64,000 nt of DNA from Aminipila sp032051575 (GCF_032051575.1 NZ_DAMBYD010000015.1:1-64000), one strand, 5' to 3'. Shown: positions 27,213-36,891, numbered from the stretch's first letter. Program-made: numbers and translations. Notes: generated from the letters alone by a model not told the origin.

Positions 27213-27735
27213 ATCCACTATCCTCCAGGTATTTTTTAACCTCTCCCCTTGCCTTATGTAGCCGGCTTTTTACTGTACCTTCTGGCCTCTGAAGAATTTT
27301 GCTGATTTCTTTTAATGACATATTGGCTGCATAATATAGATACATTGGCACCCGGTATTGTTCTTTCAGAGCTCTAACCGCTTCTGCCACCATTTTCTGT
27401 TTTTCTTTTTCTAGCAGCTGCTCCTCCGGACTTTGCTCTTTACTAAACTGATATTCCCCATAATCCAATTCTTCACTGTGACATTCCATCGTTGCGATTC
27501 TTCCCCGCCAGGCAAATTTTCTTTTGCGGTTCTTCCATAGTTTTACTGCAATGGACATTAAATAACTCTTTGGATTGTTCCCTACATCAATTCTATCGCA
27601 TAGCTCTACAGCCTTTAAAAATGTGTCCTGATAAAGTTCATCTGCTTCATCTTTATTTTGGGTTAACTGCCTGCAGAAATTATATATATCCTTGCCATTA
27701 ACATTAACCAGTTCACTTACCTCTATAACTTTCAA
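27202..27735 (-). CDS. ECF-type RNA polymerase sigma factor
   Basis: This protein of about 177 residues has sigma region 2 (NFCRQLTQNKDEADELYQDT, about residues 18-40) and region 4 (AANMSLKEISKILQRPEGTV followed by KSRLHKARGEVKKYL, about 133-170). The TTG at 27735 lies 8 nt after GGAGG; the GTG at 27750 overlaps that site. It is cotranscribed with the overlapping anti-sigma gene and probably directs a small stress regulon that includes its own operon. Confidence 0.9.
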   Translation of the reverse strand: MKVIEVSELVNVNGKDIYNFCRQLTQNKDEADELYQDTFLKAVELCDRIDVGNNPKSYLMSIAVKLWKNRKRKFAWRGRIATMECHSEELDYGEYQFSKEQSPEEQLLEKEKQKMVAEAVRALKEQYRVPMYLYYAANMSLKEISKILQRPEGTVKSRLHKARGEVKKYLEDSGYGR

Positions 27736-27826
27736 ATTAATTTCCTCCACATGTGGTTTTGCCCTTCACCTATATATGGTAATAACTTTCCAGTTGGTTC
27801 ACAGGAATTTGCCGATGTGCTTTTTT

Positions 27827-28477
27827 CTACCATTCCTTTATTTTGTATATCTTTATGGAAAACTGAATAGAAAGAAATGAAACCAAAACCACCGTTGCTG
27901 CAAGAACGCAATAATTTGCTGAATCTGGAATAGCTGAAATAAAATCAAAATGGAAGTTATGTTTTGCACAAAACATAGCGATTCGCGGCAATAATGCTGG
28001 CGTTCCTAGTACAACTGCCATAATCAAATATTTCATTTTTTCATACCCAAATTTGTAATCCAATGTAAGATACCCACCGAGTGCCACACTAACCAACACC
28101 AAAGAATATAAGATTTCTTTCAAGTTAAGTAACGTTATCTGAGGAACTATGATACTTAATACCGAATAGCAAAATAATGCAAGGAAGTACCACAAAATAA
28201 GAAACAAATATCTTGAAAGAACAATTAACTTTCGAGAATAGGGAGTTGCACAAACAGAAGCTGCAGCCTTCGGATATTTCATCTCTGCCATAGATAAGGA
28301 TGCTAATGGCATATACAACGCAAATACTAAAGTCATAACAAAAGCAGAAAAGTCAGACAGTTCTGGAATCTCTGAGCTTATAAAAAACGGCAGTGCAATC
28401 ATCACAACAATGCTGAATAAAAGATACCAATTAATTAAGTAAAGATCTTTTTTAATTAATGAAACTATCATTTTCAT
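27827..28477 (-). CDS. ABC-2 type transporter permease
   Basis: This 216-residue protein has six predicted membrane helices and begins MKMIVSLIKKDLYLINWYLL, typical of ABC-2 permeases paired with YtrB-like ATPases. Its start overlaps the stop of the ATPase gene by one base. It is the third gene of a GntR-ATPase-permease operon like the ytr operon of Bacillus. The substrate is unknown; envelope stress or antibiotic export is typical. Confidence 0.85.
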   Translation of the reverse strand: MKMIVSLIKKDLYLINWYLLFSIVVMIALPFFISSEIPELSDFSAFVMTLVFALYMPLASLSMAEMKYPKAAASVCATPYSRKLIVLSRYLFLILWYFLALFCYSVLSIIVPQITLLNLKEILYSLVLVSVALGGYLTLDYKFGYEKMKYLIMAVVLGTPALLPRIAMFCAKHNFHFDFISAIPDSANYCVLAATVVLVSFLSIQFSIKIYKIKEW

Positions 28478-29337
28478 TAGTTCACACCTCCAATATGTGC
28501 AAGCATAATATCCTCAATGCTTGGTTTCTCAATAATGATCTGTTTTCTGCAGGCTTTTTTAACCATATCTGTTTTTTCAGTTATGCCTATGAACCCATAA
28601 TTATTTGTCTGAACTGTAAGAAATATTTTTCTCATTTCCTCAGATAAATCCGACAAGTCTCCTTTGACTGTTCGGTATTTCTCAAGTAATAAATCTTTTT
28701 CCTCTTGAAAAACAATCTGGCCCTTATCAATCAAAACAAGCATATCTGCTATTTTTTCTAAATCAGATGTAATATGTGTTGAGAAAAACACACTTTTACT
28801 TTCACTTTTTACAAAATCCAATAAAATCCCCATAAGCTCTGAGCGAATAAGTGGGTCAAGTCCGCTAGTCGGCTCATCCATAATAAGCAAATCCGCATTG
28901 TGAGATAAAGCAATTGTAAGGGCAAATTTGATTTTCATACCTTTTGATAAAGTGGATATTTTTTGCTTTGGATCTAAATTAAATTCTCTCATATATTTCT
29001 TATAGTCATTTTCATTCCACTGAAAGTAAGCAGGAGCAAGAATATTTTTCATAGTCTGCATCGAAAGATTTTCATAAAACGCACCATCATCTAAAACAAT
29101 ACCAACTCGATTTTTTATGATTTCCCCATCGGTATCCATACTTTTGCCGAAAAACTTTATTGAACCGGTATTGGGTAACGCAAGACCGAGTATATTTCTA
29201 ATCGTTGTACTTTTGCCCGCACCGTTTACACCGATAAATCCAGTAATACAATTTTCTGGTAAACTGAAATTAACTTTTTTCAAGCTAAAATTTCCGTAAG
29301 CCTTGCACAGATTTTCAACTTCTAAAACATTATTCAT
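28477..29337 (-). CDS. ABC transporter ATP-binding protein, YtrB-like
   Basis: This 286-residue ATPase has Walker A GVNGAGKSTT near residue 36, the signature LSKGMKIKFALTIALSHNAD near residue 135 and Walker B LLIMDEPTSGLDPLI, plus a C-terminal extension of about 70 residues. The GGAGGAAAT-ATG start overlaps the GntR stop by 4 nt (ATGA), so the genes are coupled. Confidence 0.92.
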   Translation of the reverse strand: MNNVLEVENLCKAYGNFSLKKVNFSLPENCITGFIGVNGAGKSTTIRNILGLALPNTGSIKFFGKSMDTDGEIIKNRVGIVLDDGAFYENLSMQTMKNILAPAYFQWNENDYKKYMREFNLDPKQKISTLSKGMKIKFALTIALSHNADLLIMDEPTSGLDPLIRSELMGILLDFVKSESKSVFFSTHITSDLEKIADMLVLIDKGQIVFQEEKDLLLEKYRTVKGDLSDLSEEMRKIFLTVQTNNYGFIGITEKTDMVKKACRKQIIIEKPSIEDIMLAHIGGVN

Positions 29338-29717
29338 ATTTCCTCCCCCATTTCATAAAGAATCTCCATCATTGCTGATAATTCTTTCTTACTGATATTA
29401 AAAAGCTTTGCATTCTCTATTGCTTCCTGTAGTTTTTCTTCAACTAACCTTCTCTTAGAGTCCATAAGCAATTCTAAATTACCTGCTGACACAAATGTGC
29501 CTTTACCCGCCTGACTCGTTACAAATCCATCTGCTTCAAGCTCATCATATACACGTCTGATTGTAAGAACACTAACATGAATATCATTAGCGAAACTTCG
29601 GATTGAAGGTAATAACTCTCCTTCAGATAATTCTTCCCTAAGTATAGCATCTTTAATTTGCTCCTTAATTTGCTGGTACAAAGGTTTATCCGATGTATTT
29701 GAAATTAGTATGTTCAC
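29334..29717 (-). CDS. GntR-family regulator, YtrA subfamily
   Basis: This 127-residue repressor has a GntR winged helix (residues 10-78: PLYQQIKEQIKDAILREELS, with ASSFA-like FANDIHVSVLTIRRVYDELE) and only a short C-terminal helical tail, the YtrA subtype. The start is GTG with AGGTGG 9 nt upstream. It heads an ABC transporter operon and probably represses it through the palindrome in its promoter. Confidence 0.9.
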   Translation of the reverse strand: MNILISNTSDKPLYQQIKEQIKDAILREELSEGELLPSIRSFANDIHVSVLTIRRVYDELEADGFVTSQAGKGTFVSAGNLELLMDSKRRLVEEKLQEAIENAKLFNISKKELSAMMEILYEMGEEI

Positions 29718-29734
29718 AATTTATACCACCTCTC

Positions 29735-29784
29735 ACTGTGCATGTTTATAATACACAGTATACACTTTAATCTCAAATTGTCAA
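29735..29784 (-). promoter_or_regulatory. Promoter and YtrA-like operator of the GntR/ABC operon
   Basis: On the minus strand TTGACA (29779-29784) and TATACT (29757-29762) are 16 bp apart. ACTGTG (29735-29740) and CACAGT (29754-29759) form an inverted repeat with a 13-bp spacer overlapping the -10 and start region. The 13-bp spacing is the same as in the Bacillus YtrA site. Confidence 0.6.
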
Positions 29785-30049
29785 TGCATTATATAAAAAC
29801 GGAAATACAAAAAAACAATTTATCATACCCAAAAAACATGCAATAAAAAACCCACTATATCCATACTGAACTAACTTTAAGTGGTCACCTCATACTATAT
29901 GGTAAATAGTGGATTTTATATTTTTACTATCATTCTACAGGCTAAAAAGAGTAAGCTTTTTCAGTGCCCTCTTACAATACCCTATTTTATTCTGTCTGTA
30001 ACCTTTGTACAATACAGATAACGCATTCTATAAGCCCCATATCTCAGCA
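29785..30049. other. AT-rich intergenic stretch with an extended hairpin
   Basis: No gene is seen. An interrupted stem pairs 29852-29865 (CCACTAT, CCATA) with 29899-29912 (TATGG, ATAGTGG). T6 follows on the minus strand (A6 at 29845-29850), so it may terminate the cupin transcript. A second weak hairpin lies at 29947-29972. Confidence 0.4.
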
Positions 30050-30493
30050 TTAATAATGGTGTATCTCATCTGCTTCGGCTATTTCTTTTGTTTCATGAAC
30101 TGTTCCATATAGATGGGCAGGAGGTGCATAAATAGAATACAATTTAAGTGGCCTACTACCAGTATTAATTAGGTTATGCCATGTGCCAGCAGGAATAATA
30201 ATGGCAAAATTACCATCCACCTCTCTTTGATAATTTAATTTTTCTTTGTCACTGCCCATCTTAACAAAACCATAGCCTTCTTCAATCCGTATAACTTGAT
30301 CCAAATCTGGATGCATTTCCAAACCTATATCTTCTCCCACTTCAATACTCATTAATGTTAATTGTAAGTAATCTCCAGTCCATAAGGCTGTACGATAGTT
30401 ACAATTCTGCATAGCAGCCTTATAAATGTTAAATACCAGTGGTTCTAGGCCATAATCAGTTATATCAGATGTGTTTATTTTATGATTATACAT
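30050..30493 (-). CDS. Cupin domain protein
   Basis: This 147-residue single-domain cupin has metal-ligand segments GLEMHPDLDQVIRIEEGYGF near residue 57 and IIPAGTWHNLINTG near residue 97, including two histidines and a glutamate of the cupin motifs. The function could be sugar or small-molecule isomerisation or binding; nothing more specific is visible. The ATG at 30493 follows AAAGGA; an upstream ATG at 30523 lies before that site. The gene is monocistronic between terminators. Confidence 0.88.
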   Translation of the reverse strand: MYNHKINTSDITDYGLEPLVFNIYKAAMQNCNYRTALWTGDYLQLTLMSIEVGEDIGLEMHPDLDQVIRIEEGYGFVKMGSDKEKLNYQREVDGNFAIIIPAGTWHNLINTGSRPLKLYSIYAPPAHLYGTVHETKEIAEADEIHHY

Positions 30494-30547
30494 GTTTTTA
30501 TTCCTTTCGATCTTTCCCTTCATATACTATATGATGTAATTTGATTG

Positions 30548-30579
30548 AAAACCACGGTATTCTTCAATACCGTGGTTTT
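30548..30579 (-). terminator. Terminator after the SLH protein gene
   Basis: A perfect 14-bp stem (30548-30561 with 30566-30579) has a CTTC loop and T4 following on the minus strand, about 44 nt past the stop codon. Confidence 0.8.
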
Positions 30580-30622
30580 GTTTACCCTTATTAAAATTAA
30601 TGCTTTTTTAATGATTTCCAAA

Positions 30623-33600
30623 TTATATTATCATTAGTTTATACAATACCTGCGCCATTTCCGCGCGATTTGTCGTATTCTTCGGATTGATCTTTCCTCC
30701 GTTTCCACTAATGATTCCTGTTCCTGCAAACAATGTCATGGCAGGATTTGCCCAGTTTGCTACTTGGCTGGAATCACTGTAAGCTGTTAACGTTTTCGCT
30801 GTGGTACTTGTGGGAAGTTCATTTATTTGCTTTAAAGTATTATATAAAAGAGTAAACATTTCCTGTCTGGTAATTTCTTTCTCCGGAGCAAATCTATCAT
30901 TTCCTATTCCGTCTGTAATTCCAAGTTTTTTTGCGGTAGCAAGATAACCCGTATAATACATATTTCCTGCATCTGAAAAATTATCTTTAGAACTACTATC
31001 TGCGGATAGTCCGTAAGCTCTCATGACCATTACAAGGAATTGTCCTCTGGTTAATTTGGCGGCAGGCTCATAATTTCCATTTCCCACTCCAGTACTAATT
31101 CCTCTTGCTGCTACATAGCTAACAGCATTGCTGTACCATGCTGTTGAAGATACATCATTAAAACTTACTTTATTATAACCAACCGCATACTGAGAGAAGT
31201 GTGTTGTCTTAAATGTAATCATTCCTGTTTTCGAGTCATAAGAGCAGTCCGTAACGGCCTCCGGTTTCCCTTCTGAATTAATGTAGTAGATAACGATAGA
31301 ATTTGTATCTTCCCCTGTCTTTGGAGTATATGGCACGGATACAGTCACATTGCCGTTAAACTGTGATATTGTCTTTTCACCACTTGTTACATTAAAGTTG
31401 AATACAGGTCTATCTCCAACGACTTGTTTTGCCTCCTCCGAAAGGATCTTTGCACTTACCTTGGAAATAGTAATCGTCACATCCCCTGCTGCTGCTTTTG
31501 ATATAGTATCAATTGAATTCTGATCAAAAGCAACAGAAGCAATCGGTGTTAAAATGGAAAGAAAATTTGTTGAGCTATCCGCTATATCCGACATTGATTT
31601 CTGAGGTATACCGGTAGCAACAGAAGTTGCAGAGTTGTTACTTCCTTCCACCCTGATTTCAACCACAGGCGCTACAGAATTTCCCTTCTTTTGAACTTCT
31701 AAAAACGCCCTGCTGATTGCATCACTTACTTGTGACTGGGTAACTGAAGCCGTAGCTTTCCCCTTTGCATCTACAGTAGCAGTAGTACTTGTTGTTGCAG
31801 TGACCGTGTTGCCTGAGGCAGTGGTTTGATTTTTCGTTATATCTGTTGAAATTCCTGTACCTGCACCATTTCCTCCAGAGCTGCCGCCACTGCCAGATGA
31901 TGAACCATTATTCGAATTTGCCCTTGTTATGGTAATGATATAAGTCTTAGGACTCTTGCCTGTCTCCGTTGAGGATACCGTGATCGTTTTGGGAGTTCCT
32001 GCAGTCAAATCAATGGTTCCCGAGGCAGTACCGCTTGCGACGGTAGTTCCATCAACGGTTATGCTTCCTATCCCTGTAGGAGTAACTGTTACACTTGCAA
32101 CAGTGTTTGCCACCGTAACAGCGTTATAATTGTATGTACCTCCTGAAAAACTGTAGTTTGCGGGACTGCCGCTCAGTGCAAGCTCTGTAAGGTCTGCAGA
32201 AGCTGCCCAGGTATAGGAAGCACTACCCATAGAGCTGTTGTCGCTGCCGGCTTTTACCGCTATGGCTTTCACTGTCGTTCCATGATTTATGACTGGCCGT
32301 GAAGAGTCATTATACTCCATTGTTGTCCCCGTTACAGCGGTCGCAGGGTTCGTTCCATCCAGCGTATAGTAAATATGATCTGCAGCAGGGAACATGATTT
32401 GTACCGGAGTCCCGTCAACAATTGCTCCTGCGGAGGGTTCAAAAGTAGGAACCACTGATGCAGGAAGATTTCTTGTCACAATAATGGTATAAAGTTTGGC
32501 ACTCTTGCCTGCTTCCGTTGTGGACACCGTTATTGTCTCTGGGCTTCCAGCAGTTAAATTAATTGCTGCTGAAGGCGTGCCGCTTAATACCAATGTTCCG
32601 TTAACTGTAATATCCCCTGTTCCTGTTGGAGTTACCATTATTTGTTCGACAGAATTGGCCACTGTAACCGAGTGATAGGAGTATATACCGCCATCAAAGG
32701 CATAATTGGAAGGATTGCCGCTCAGCTCCAGTGCGGTAAGGTCTGCAGAAGGCATAAGGGCATATGTAGCGCTTCCAATCAGGCTGTTCACCTTTCCAGC
32801 TTTGACAGCAATGGCCTTTACAGTCATCCCCCCGTTTATGATGGGTTTAGAAGAATCACTGTATTCCATTGTCGTTCCCGTTGCAGAGGCCTCTGGATCT
32901 GTTCCATCCAGTGTATAATAAATATGATCTGCTCCTGAAGATATAATCTCAATGGAAGTTCCATCTGTAATTGCTCCAGCGGCAGGACTGAATGTCGGCG
33001 TAGCCTGTGGGCCTTCTCGGGTGATATTGATGGTATACGTTCTTGGTTTATAATCCTCATAATATACCGGAGTAGCGAGAACGGTGTGCACCGTAATGGA
33101 TTGTTCAACACCGGGAGGCAAAAGGATTGGCGGGGATTCTGCTCCAGAGGTGACAAATGTTCCATTTACTGTGATTATCCCCAAGCCCGTCGGCACCACC
33201 TTAACGCTTTCAACGTTGGCGGCCACGGTTACATTATTATAGATCGTCGTTCCTGGGCTAAAGGTGTAATTGAATGGAGATCCGCTCAGACTGATATTCG
33301 ACAGTCTGAGCGGCAAGTAATTTGTTGCGTCTCGGCTAAAAGCCTGCAGTACACCCCCGTCTTCAGATTTCACTATTCCCGGTGCATAAAAAACCTTCAC
33401 ATTTTGATCTGCCTTAATCGGATTTGTCAGTTTTAAATAGTAATTAGATTTATAAATGGGATCGGGAAGAGGCTCGGGATGAGGTTCAACTGCGATGACC
33501 GGTTTATTTACACCATCTATACTGACTGAAAACCCTCCTGGCGCAGACGGTGGGGCAGCCATACCCTTATCAAATCCAACAGTCACATAGTTGCTTTGCT

Positions 33601-34063
33601 CCACATCAACCTCGTTAGGTCCCCCTATCGACACATAAACTGTGGAAGGCGGAGTTCCCTTCACATTGTTCATCACAGTTAAATTGCTAAATGAGGCAAG
33701 CAACTCACCGCTTGTTGACTCCACATTAATCCCGGTATAAGAAAGGGTCACCGTTTGATTTGCCTGTATGCCTTGGTTTATAACAAGTACATACTTCGTA
33801 CGATCCTCATTTGATATATAACTAAGGGAACCAGTACTTGCGATAGTTCCATTAATTTTGACTTGAAAACCTTTTTCATAGTCTAACCCGAGGGCCATCT
33901 CCTGATTAAAGCTAATGGTAATATGCCCACTGTCGATTGCTACCGCTCCGGTTACCATCGGTGCAACTGTGGCCATGACAGGCTGAACGTTAATCGACAG
34001 AGAGCTCAGCAGTAGCAGCATTACCATCGCTACATTAAAAAATACTTTCCTTGATTTTAACAC
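30623..34063 (-). CDS. Modular SLH-anchored surface protein with cadherin-like and chitobiase-like repeats
   Basis: The 1146-residue product has an N-terminal signal peptide (VFFNVAMVMLLLLSSLSINV). Two Ig-like regions follow, then three cadherin-like beta-sandwich repeats, each with ELSGNPSNYAFDGGIYSYHS-type sequence and a VTPTGTGDITVNGT-type strand. These alternate with two chitobiase C-terminal-like repeats (HIYYTLDGTDP and TTVKAIAVKAG). After a Gly/Ser linker and a DUF-type domain come three SLH motifs (AVSYVAARGISTGVGNGNYE, AKKLGITDGIGNDRFAPEKE, and a last motif with NRAEMAQVLYKLMI). SLH domains bind secondary wall polymer, so it should be displayed on the cell surface. GTG start after AGGAGG. 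The binding target is unknown. Confidence 0.9.
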   Translation of the reverse strand: MLKSRKVFFNVAMVMLLLLSSLSINVQPVMATVAPMVTGAVAIDSGHITISFNQEMALGLDYEKGFQVKINGTIASTGSLSYISNEDRTKYVLVINQGIQANQTVTLSYTGINVESTSGELLASFSNLTVMNNVKGTPPSTVYVSIGGPNEVDVEQSNYVTVGFDKGMAAPPSAPGGFSVSIDGVNKPVIAVEPHPEPLPDPIYKSNYYLKLTNPIKADQNVKVFYAPGIVKSEDGGVLQAFSRDATNYLPLRLSNISLSGSPFNYTFSPGTTIYNNVTVAANVESVKVVPTGLGIITVNGTFVTSGAESPPILLPPGVEQSITVHTVLATPVYYEDYKPRTYTINITREGPQATPTFSPAAGAITDGTSIEIISSGADHIYYTLDGTDPEASATGTTMEYSDSSKPIINGGMTVKAIAVKAGKVNSLIGSATYALMPSADLTALELSGNPSNYAFDGGIYSYHSVTVANSVEQIMVTPTGTGDITVNGTLVLSGTPSAAINLTAGSPETITVSTTEAGKSAKLYTIIVTRNLPASVVPTFEPSAGAIVDGTPVQIMFPAADHIYYTLDGTNPATAVTGTTMEYNDSSRPVINHGTTVKAIAVKAGSDNSSMGSASYTWAASADLTELALSGSPANYSFSGGTYNYNAVTVANTVASVTVTPTGIGSITVDGTTVASGTASGTIDLTAGTPKTITVSSTETGKSPKTYIITITRANSNNGSSSGSGGSSGGNGAGTGISTDITKNQTTASGNTVTATTSTTATVDAKGKATASVTQSQVSDAISRAFLEVQKKGNSVAPVVEIRVEGSNNSATSVATGIPQKSMSDIADSSTNFLSILTPIASVAFDQNSIDTISKAAAGDVTITISKVSAKILSEEAKQVVGDRPVFNFNVTSGEKTISQFNGNVTVSVPYTPKTGEDTNSIVIYYINSEGKPEAVTDCSYDSKTGMITFKTTHFSQYAVGYNKVSFNDVSSTAWYSNAVSYVAARGISTGVGNGNYEPAAKLTRGQFLVMVMRAYGLSADSSSKDNFSDAGNMYYTGYLATAKKLGITDGIGNDRFAPEKEITRQEMFTLLYNTLKQINELPTSTTAKTLTAYSDSSQVANWANPAMTLFAGTGIISGNGGKINPKNTTNRAEMAQVLYKLMII

Positions 34064-34081
34064 AATAGAATTCCTCCTTTT

Positions 34082-34312
34082 TTATTTTTGCGCCAATTGA
34101 AAAATTTCGTTGATGGATATTTCTATTTGATCTCCCCAGCGTATAAAATCACCGTCTGTTGACACACTTTTAAAAAAATCTTTATCTGCTAGCATACCAA
34201 ACCTGACTGTCTGCAACCTGCTTTCAAGATTTAATAAGATACTGCTTCCATTTTCAAGATCCACATGGAGACAAAAATTATCTCTTATTTCGACGTTTTT
34301 TATTTTACTCAT
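34082..34312 (-). CDS. DUF2442 domain protein
   Basis: This 76-residue protein matches the small DUF2442 family: IKNVEIRDNFCLHVDLENGS in the first half and FFKSVSTDGDFIRWGDQIEI in the second. Family members often sit near toxin-antitoxin or nitrogen-regulated genes and have no proven role. The ATG at 34312 follows AGGGA; the longer frame to 34417 runs through two hairpins and is unlikely. Confidence 0.75.
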   Translation of the reverse strand: MSKIKNVEIRDNFCLHVDLENGSSILLNLESRLQTVRFGMLADKDFFKSVSTDGDFIRWGDQIEISINEIFQLAQK

Positions 34313-34330
34313 AAAATCCCTATACCCCCA

Positions 34331-34398
34331 ATTAATAAAATCCACCATACACAATTGTATGATGGATTTTATTAATACCAAACTACCCGATGGGTAGT
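34331..34398 (-). repeat. Two adjacent hairpins between the MalT-like and DUF2442 genes
   Basis: Positions 34331-34350 and 34357-34376 form a 20-bp inverted repeat with one mismatch/wobble. ACTACCC (34382-34388) and GGGTAGT (34392-34398) form a second stem with a 3-nt loop. They directly follow the MalT-like gene and may end or process its transcript. Confidence 0.6.
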
Positions 34399-34413
34399 CT
34401 TTTATAAATTTAT

Positions 34414-36891
34414 TCAAAAATCATTTAAATACTGTTTTAAAAGCACCCTATTATTAATAGAAAGTTTAAAGAAAATGTTTTTTAGCGCCATTTTTACAGT
34501 ATTCGTGCTAATAAATAAGATTTCTCCGATTTCTTTGTTTGTAAGTCCTTTAGCCGCCAGCAGCGCAATCTCTTTTTCCCTTTCAGTTAACTGTGGTTTA
34601 CTCTCTGTAAAATTTTCTTTTATTATTTGTTCAACTGCTACATGATAGGATTGATATAACTCTAAAATAGCACTAATTGCCTCTCTGCATACCCCTTCCC
34701 TGTAAAGTTCTTGAAGTGAAGGGGTAATATAGTCACAGTTTTCCACAAAAGGCATATAAATCTGATCTGTCTCTGCATAATGCAGTGCTTTCTCTATGGC
34801 TGCTAGTGCATCACTACGACGGTGAACTTTTAAATTTGCTGCTGCTATATAAATATAGGCATAAATCATACTTAATAAATTAGGGAAAATAGAAGCTTCC
34901 ATGATAAGTTCTTCTGCAATTCCTAAAATTTTTAAATACTCACCTTTTATTAATAATACCCTTCCATAAATAATATTATAAAATGCTCGTGTAGGGAAAT
35001 ATAATTTACCAGAATCTAAATCTCCTTCCTTAACCCACGAAGGTATTTTTTCGTACTGCTTCAATCCTGAATAAAGAAATGCTTCGCAAAGATCAATAGT
35101 ATACATTAATCCATACCACCTTTTTCTGGTCATTTTTTCACGCATTCTTTTTAAAACATTAAGAATAGAGTTATAATCCCCTTTGGCGATTGCTATTCTT
35201 GCCTGTAAAAACATTGCACTTATGACAATGTCCCCTTGACCATTACGATTAGCCGGATAGAAAGCTTTATTCTGAAAAATTTCAGTACTTTCAAAATCAC
35301 CTCGATTAAAATAGTATTCCGCCTCCATAATTGATTCGCAACCTGTTCCATGCCCATTTGTAAGCTTTTTGTAAACTTGTATTGCATCTTTTAGATTTTT
35401 CAGTTCTTCTTTCATTGATCCTGGTTCTCTATAAAACATGTACAGAACTGAAGGAGAACCAAAGGTCCAACTGCTTTTCGTATCCAAAAATTGCGCAGGC
35501 TGCTTTAACAGCATAGCGGCTTTATTGATATGTTGGTACATTTTCTGAATGTTATTATATTTGGTAAAGGATAAAAGCAATTCAAATTCGCCATTTAGTT
35601 CACAAATTCTATCTTTCACAAACCGATCACTATTTTGGACTAATTCTTCAAATTCCCTACAAGTCTGATCAAATCTTTCCATCTCGTTAAAGGAAAAAAG
35701 ACAAATTGCATAAATCAGCATTGCAATGGGATGCGATTGTCTTAATTGTTTAGGACATTCTTCAAAATAGCGGATAAAAATTTCCTGCTGTTCATTATGA
35801 ATACTGTGACCTTTATCCGCTTCTAAGGCACAAAGCATATTTTCAAAATCACTAGCCATATATGAATTTTCCATTGCCTGTACATAATTACCGTTTTTCA
35901 ACTGGTAATTTGCCATTTTTTGATAAAGCCCCCTTTGATCAGCAATATTCCTGCCATGAAAGAGAGATTGTAGATATTTACTGAAAATATGGTGCACCTG
36001 ATAAGTTTTTGTTTTTTCCTCATATTTAACAAAAGCATTCTCACTGATTATTTCAGATAGAAGTCTTTCAGCACTATCATTACCACTTAAGGCTGTAGCC
36101 AGTTCAAGGTTAAAACTGTCAAACAAGCTAATTGCATATAAAAACTCCTTAATTTCATCTGAAAAATTAAGGTAGATAGTGTTTTCAATCAACTTATAGA
36201 TATCTCGGGTGGCTTCAAAACTGTCATGCTTTATATAATTCAACATTAAAAGATACAGTGCGGTAAACCAGCCTTCCGTAAGTTTATAAAGTTTTTCACA
36301 ATCCGAATCCTTTAGGTTGACTCCACAGAATTTATAATATTTCTTTATTTCAACCAGTGTTAATTCAAAGGTTTCCTTAGTTATGTGATATAAATACCCT
36401 TTTAAAGAAAGCTCCTCTATCTTTTCAAATTCAATAAACCGAGCAATCAAGATAATATGTAAGTCAGCTATTTCATGTACCGTCAAGAATTTGATAAAAT
36501 TACCAACCTCAGGCTTATTTATCAAGTGATAATCATCTATAATTAAAAACGTTTTTTCCGGGAATTTGATTTTCCTTATTAATTTTAAAGCCTCCTGCAA
36601 GGATACACTATCATCTGGAAAGCCTAGTTCTATTAGGCTTAGAGAAATTTTTTCATCAAATCCTTCCAATGTATTACAGAGGCCATTCCAAAAACCACTT
36701 ATTAAGCTATCATGTATCCTTACCCATAATTCATTTGCCTGAATAGTTCTCAAATATTCCCTTACAGCAGTAGTTTTACCATATCCCATGGGTGCTTCTA
36801 CAACAGTAAGAGGATAATCGGAAATGCCTTCCATTGCCACCTTTATCTGTTTGGGAAAATAGAGACTACTTGTTTTATTATCCTTACCCAA
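34414..36891 (-). CDS. MalT-like LuxR-family ATP-dependent regulator
   Basis: This 825-residue STAND-type regulator has a P-loop near the N-terminus (VVEAPMGYGKTTAVREYL), Walker B TFLIIDDYHLI near residue 113, a long TPR-like helical middle (about 340-745) and a C-terminal LuxR helix-turn-helix: LTEREKEIALLAAKGLTNKE, then IGEILFISTNTVKMALKNIF. MalT-type proteins activate transcription when ligand and ATP are bound. The start is TTG with GAGGAG 8 nt upstream. It sits upstream of the DUF2442 and SLH genes on the same strand and may control them; this is inference. Confidence 0.9.
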   Translation of the reverse strand: MGKDNKTSSLYFPKQIKVAMEGISDYPLTVVEAPMGYGKTTAVREYLRTIQANELWVRIHDSLISGFWNGLCNTLEGFDEKISLSLIELGFPDDSVSLQEALKLIRKIKFPEKTFLIIDDYHLINKPEVGNFIKFLTVHEIADLHIILIARFIEFEKIEELSLKGYLYHITKETFELTLVEIKKYYKFCGVNLKDSDCEKLYKLTEGWFTALYLLMLNYIKHDSFEATRDIYKLIENTIYLNFSDEIKEFLYAISLFDSFNLELATALSGNDSAERLLSEIISENAFVKYEEKTKTYQVHHIFSKYLQSLFHGRNIADQRGLYQKMANYQLKNGNYVQAMENSYMASDFENMLCALEADKGHSIHNEQQEIFIRYFEECPKQLRQSHPIAMLIYAICLFSFNEMERFDQTCREFEELVQNSDRFVKDRICELNGEFELLLSFTKYNNIQKMYQHINKAAMLLKQPAQFLDTKSSWTFGSPSVLYMFYREPGSMKEELKNLKDAIQVYKKLTNGHGTGCESIMEAEYYFNRGDFESTEIFQNKAFYPANRNGQGDIVISAMFLQARIAIAKGDYNSILNVLKRMREKMTRKRWYGLMYTIDLCEAFLYSGLKQYEKIPSWVKEGDLDSGKLYFPTRAFYNIIYGRVLLIKGEYLKILGIAEELIMEASIFPNLLSMIYAYIYIAAANLKVHRRSDALAAIEKALHYAETDQIYMPFVENCDYITPSLQELYREGVCREAISAILELYQSYHVAVEQIIKENFTESKPQLTEREKEIALLAAKGLTNKEIGEILFISTNTVKMALKNIFFKLSINNRVLLKQYLNDF

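Noticed and set aside
27751..27826. Possible ECF-type autoregulatory promoter (TGAACC with a distant CATAT) before the sigma factor gene
   Set aside because: The -10 does not match CGT-type elements and the gap is short; the signal is not better than chance.
29938..29975. Sequence GGGCACTGAAAAAGC on the minus strand reminiscent of insertion-sequence ends
   Set aside because: There is no transposase fragment, partner end or target duplication nearby. The short hairpin alone is not enough.
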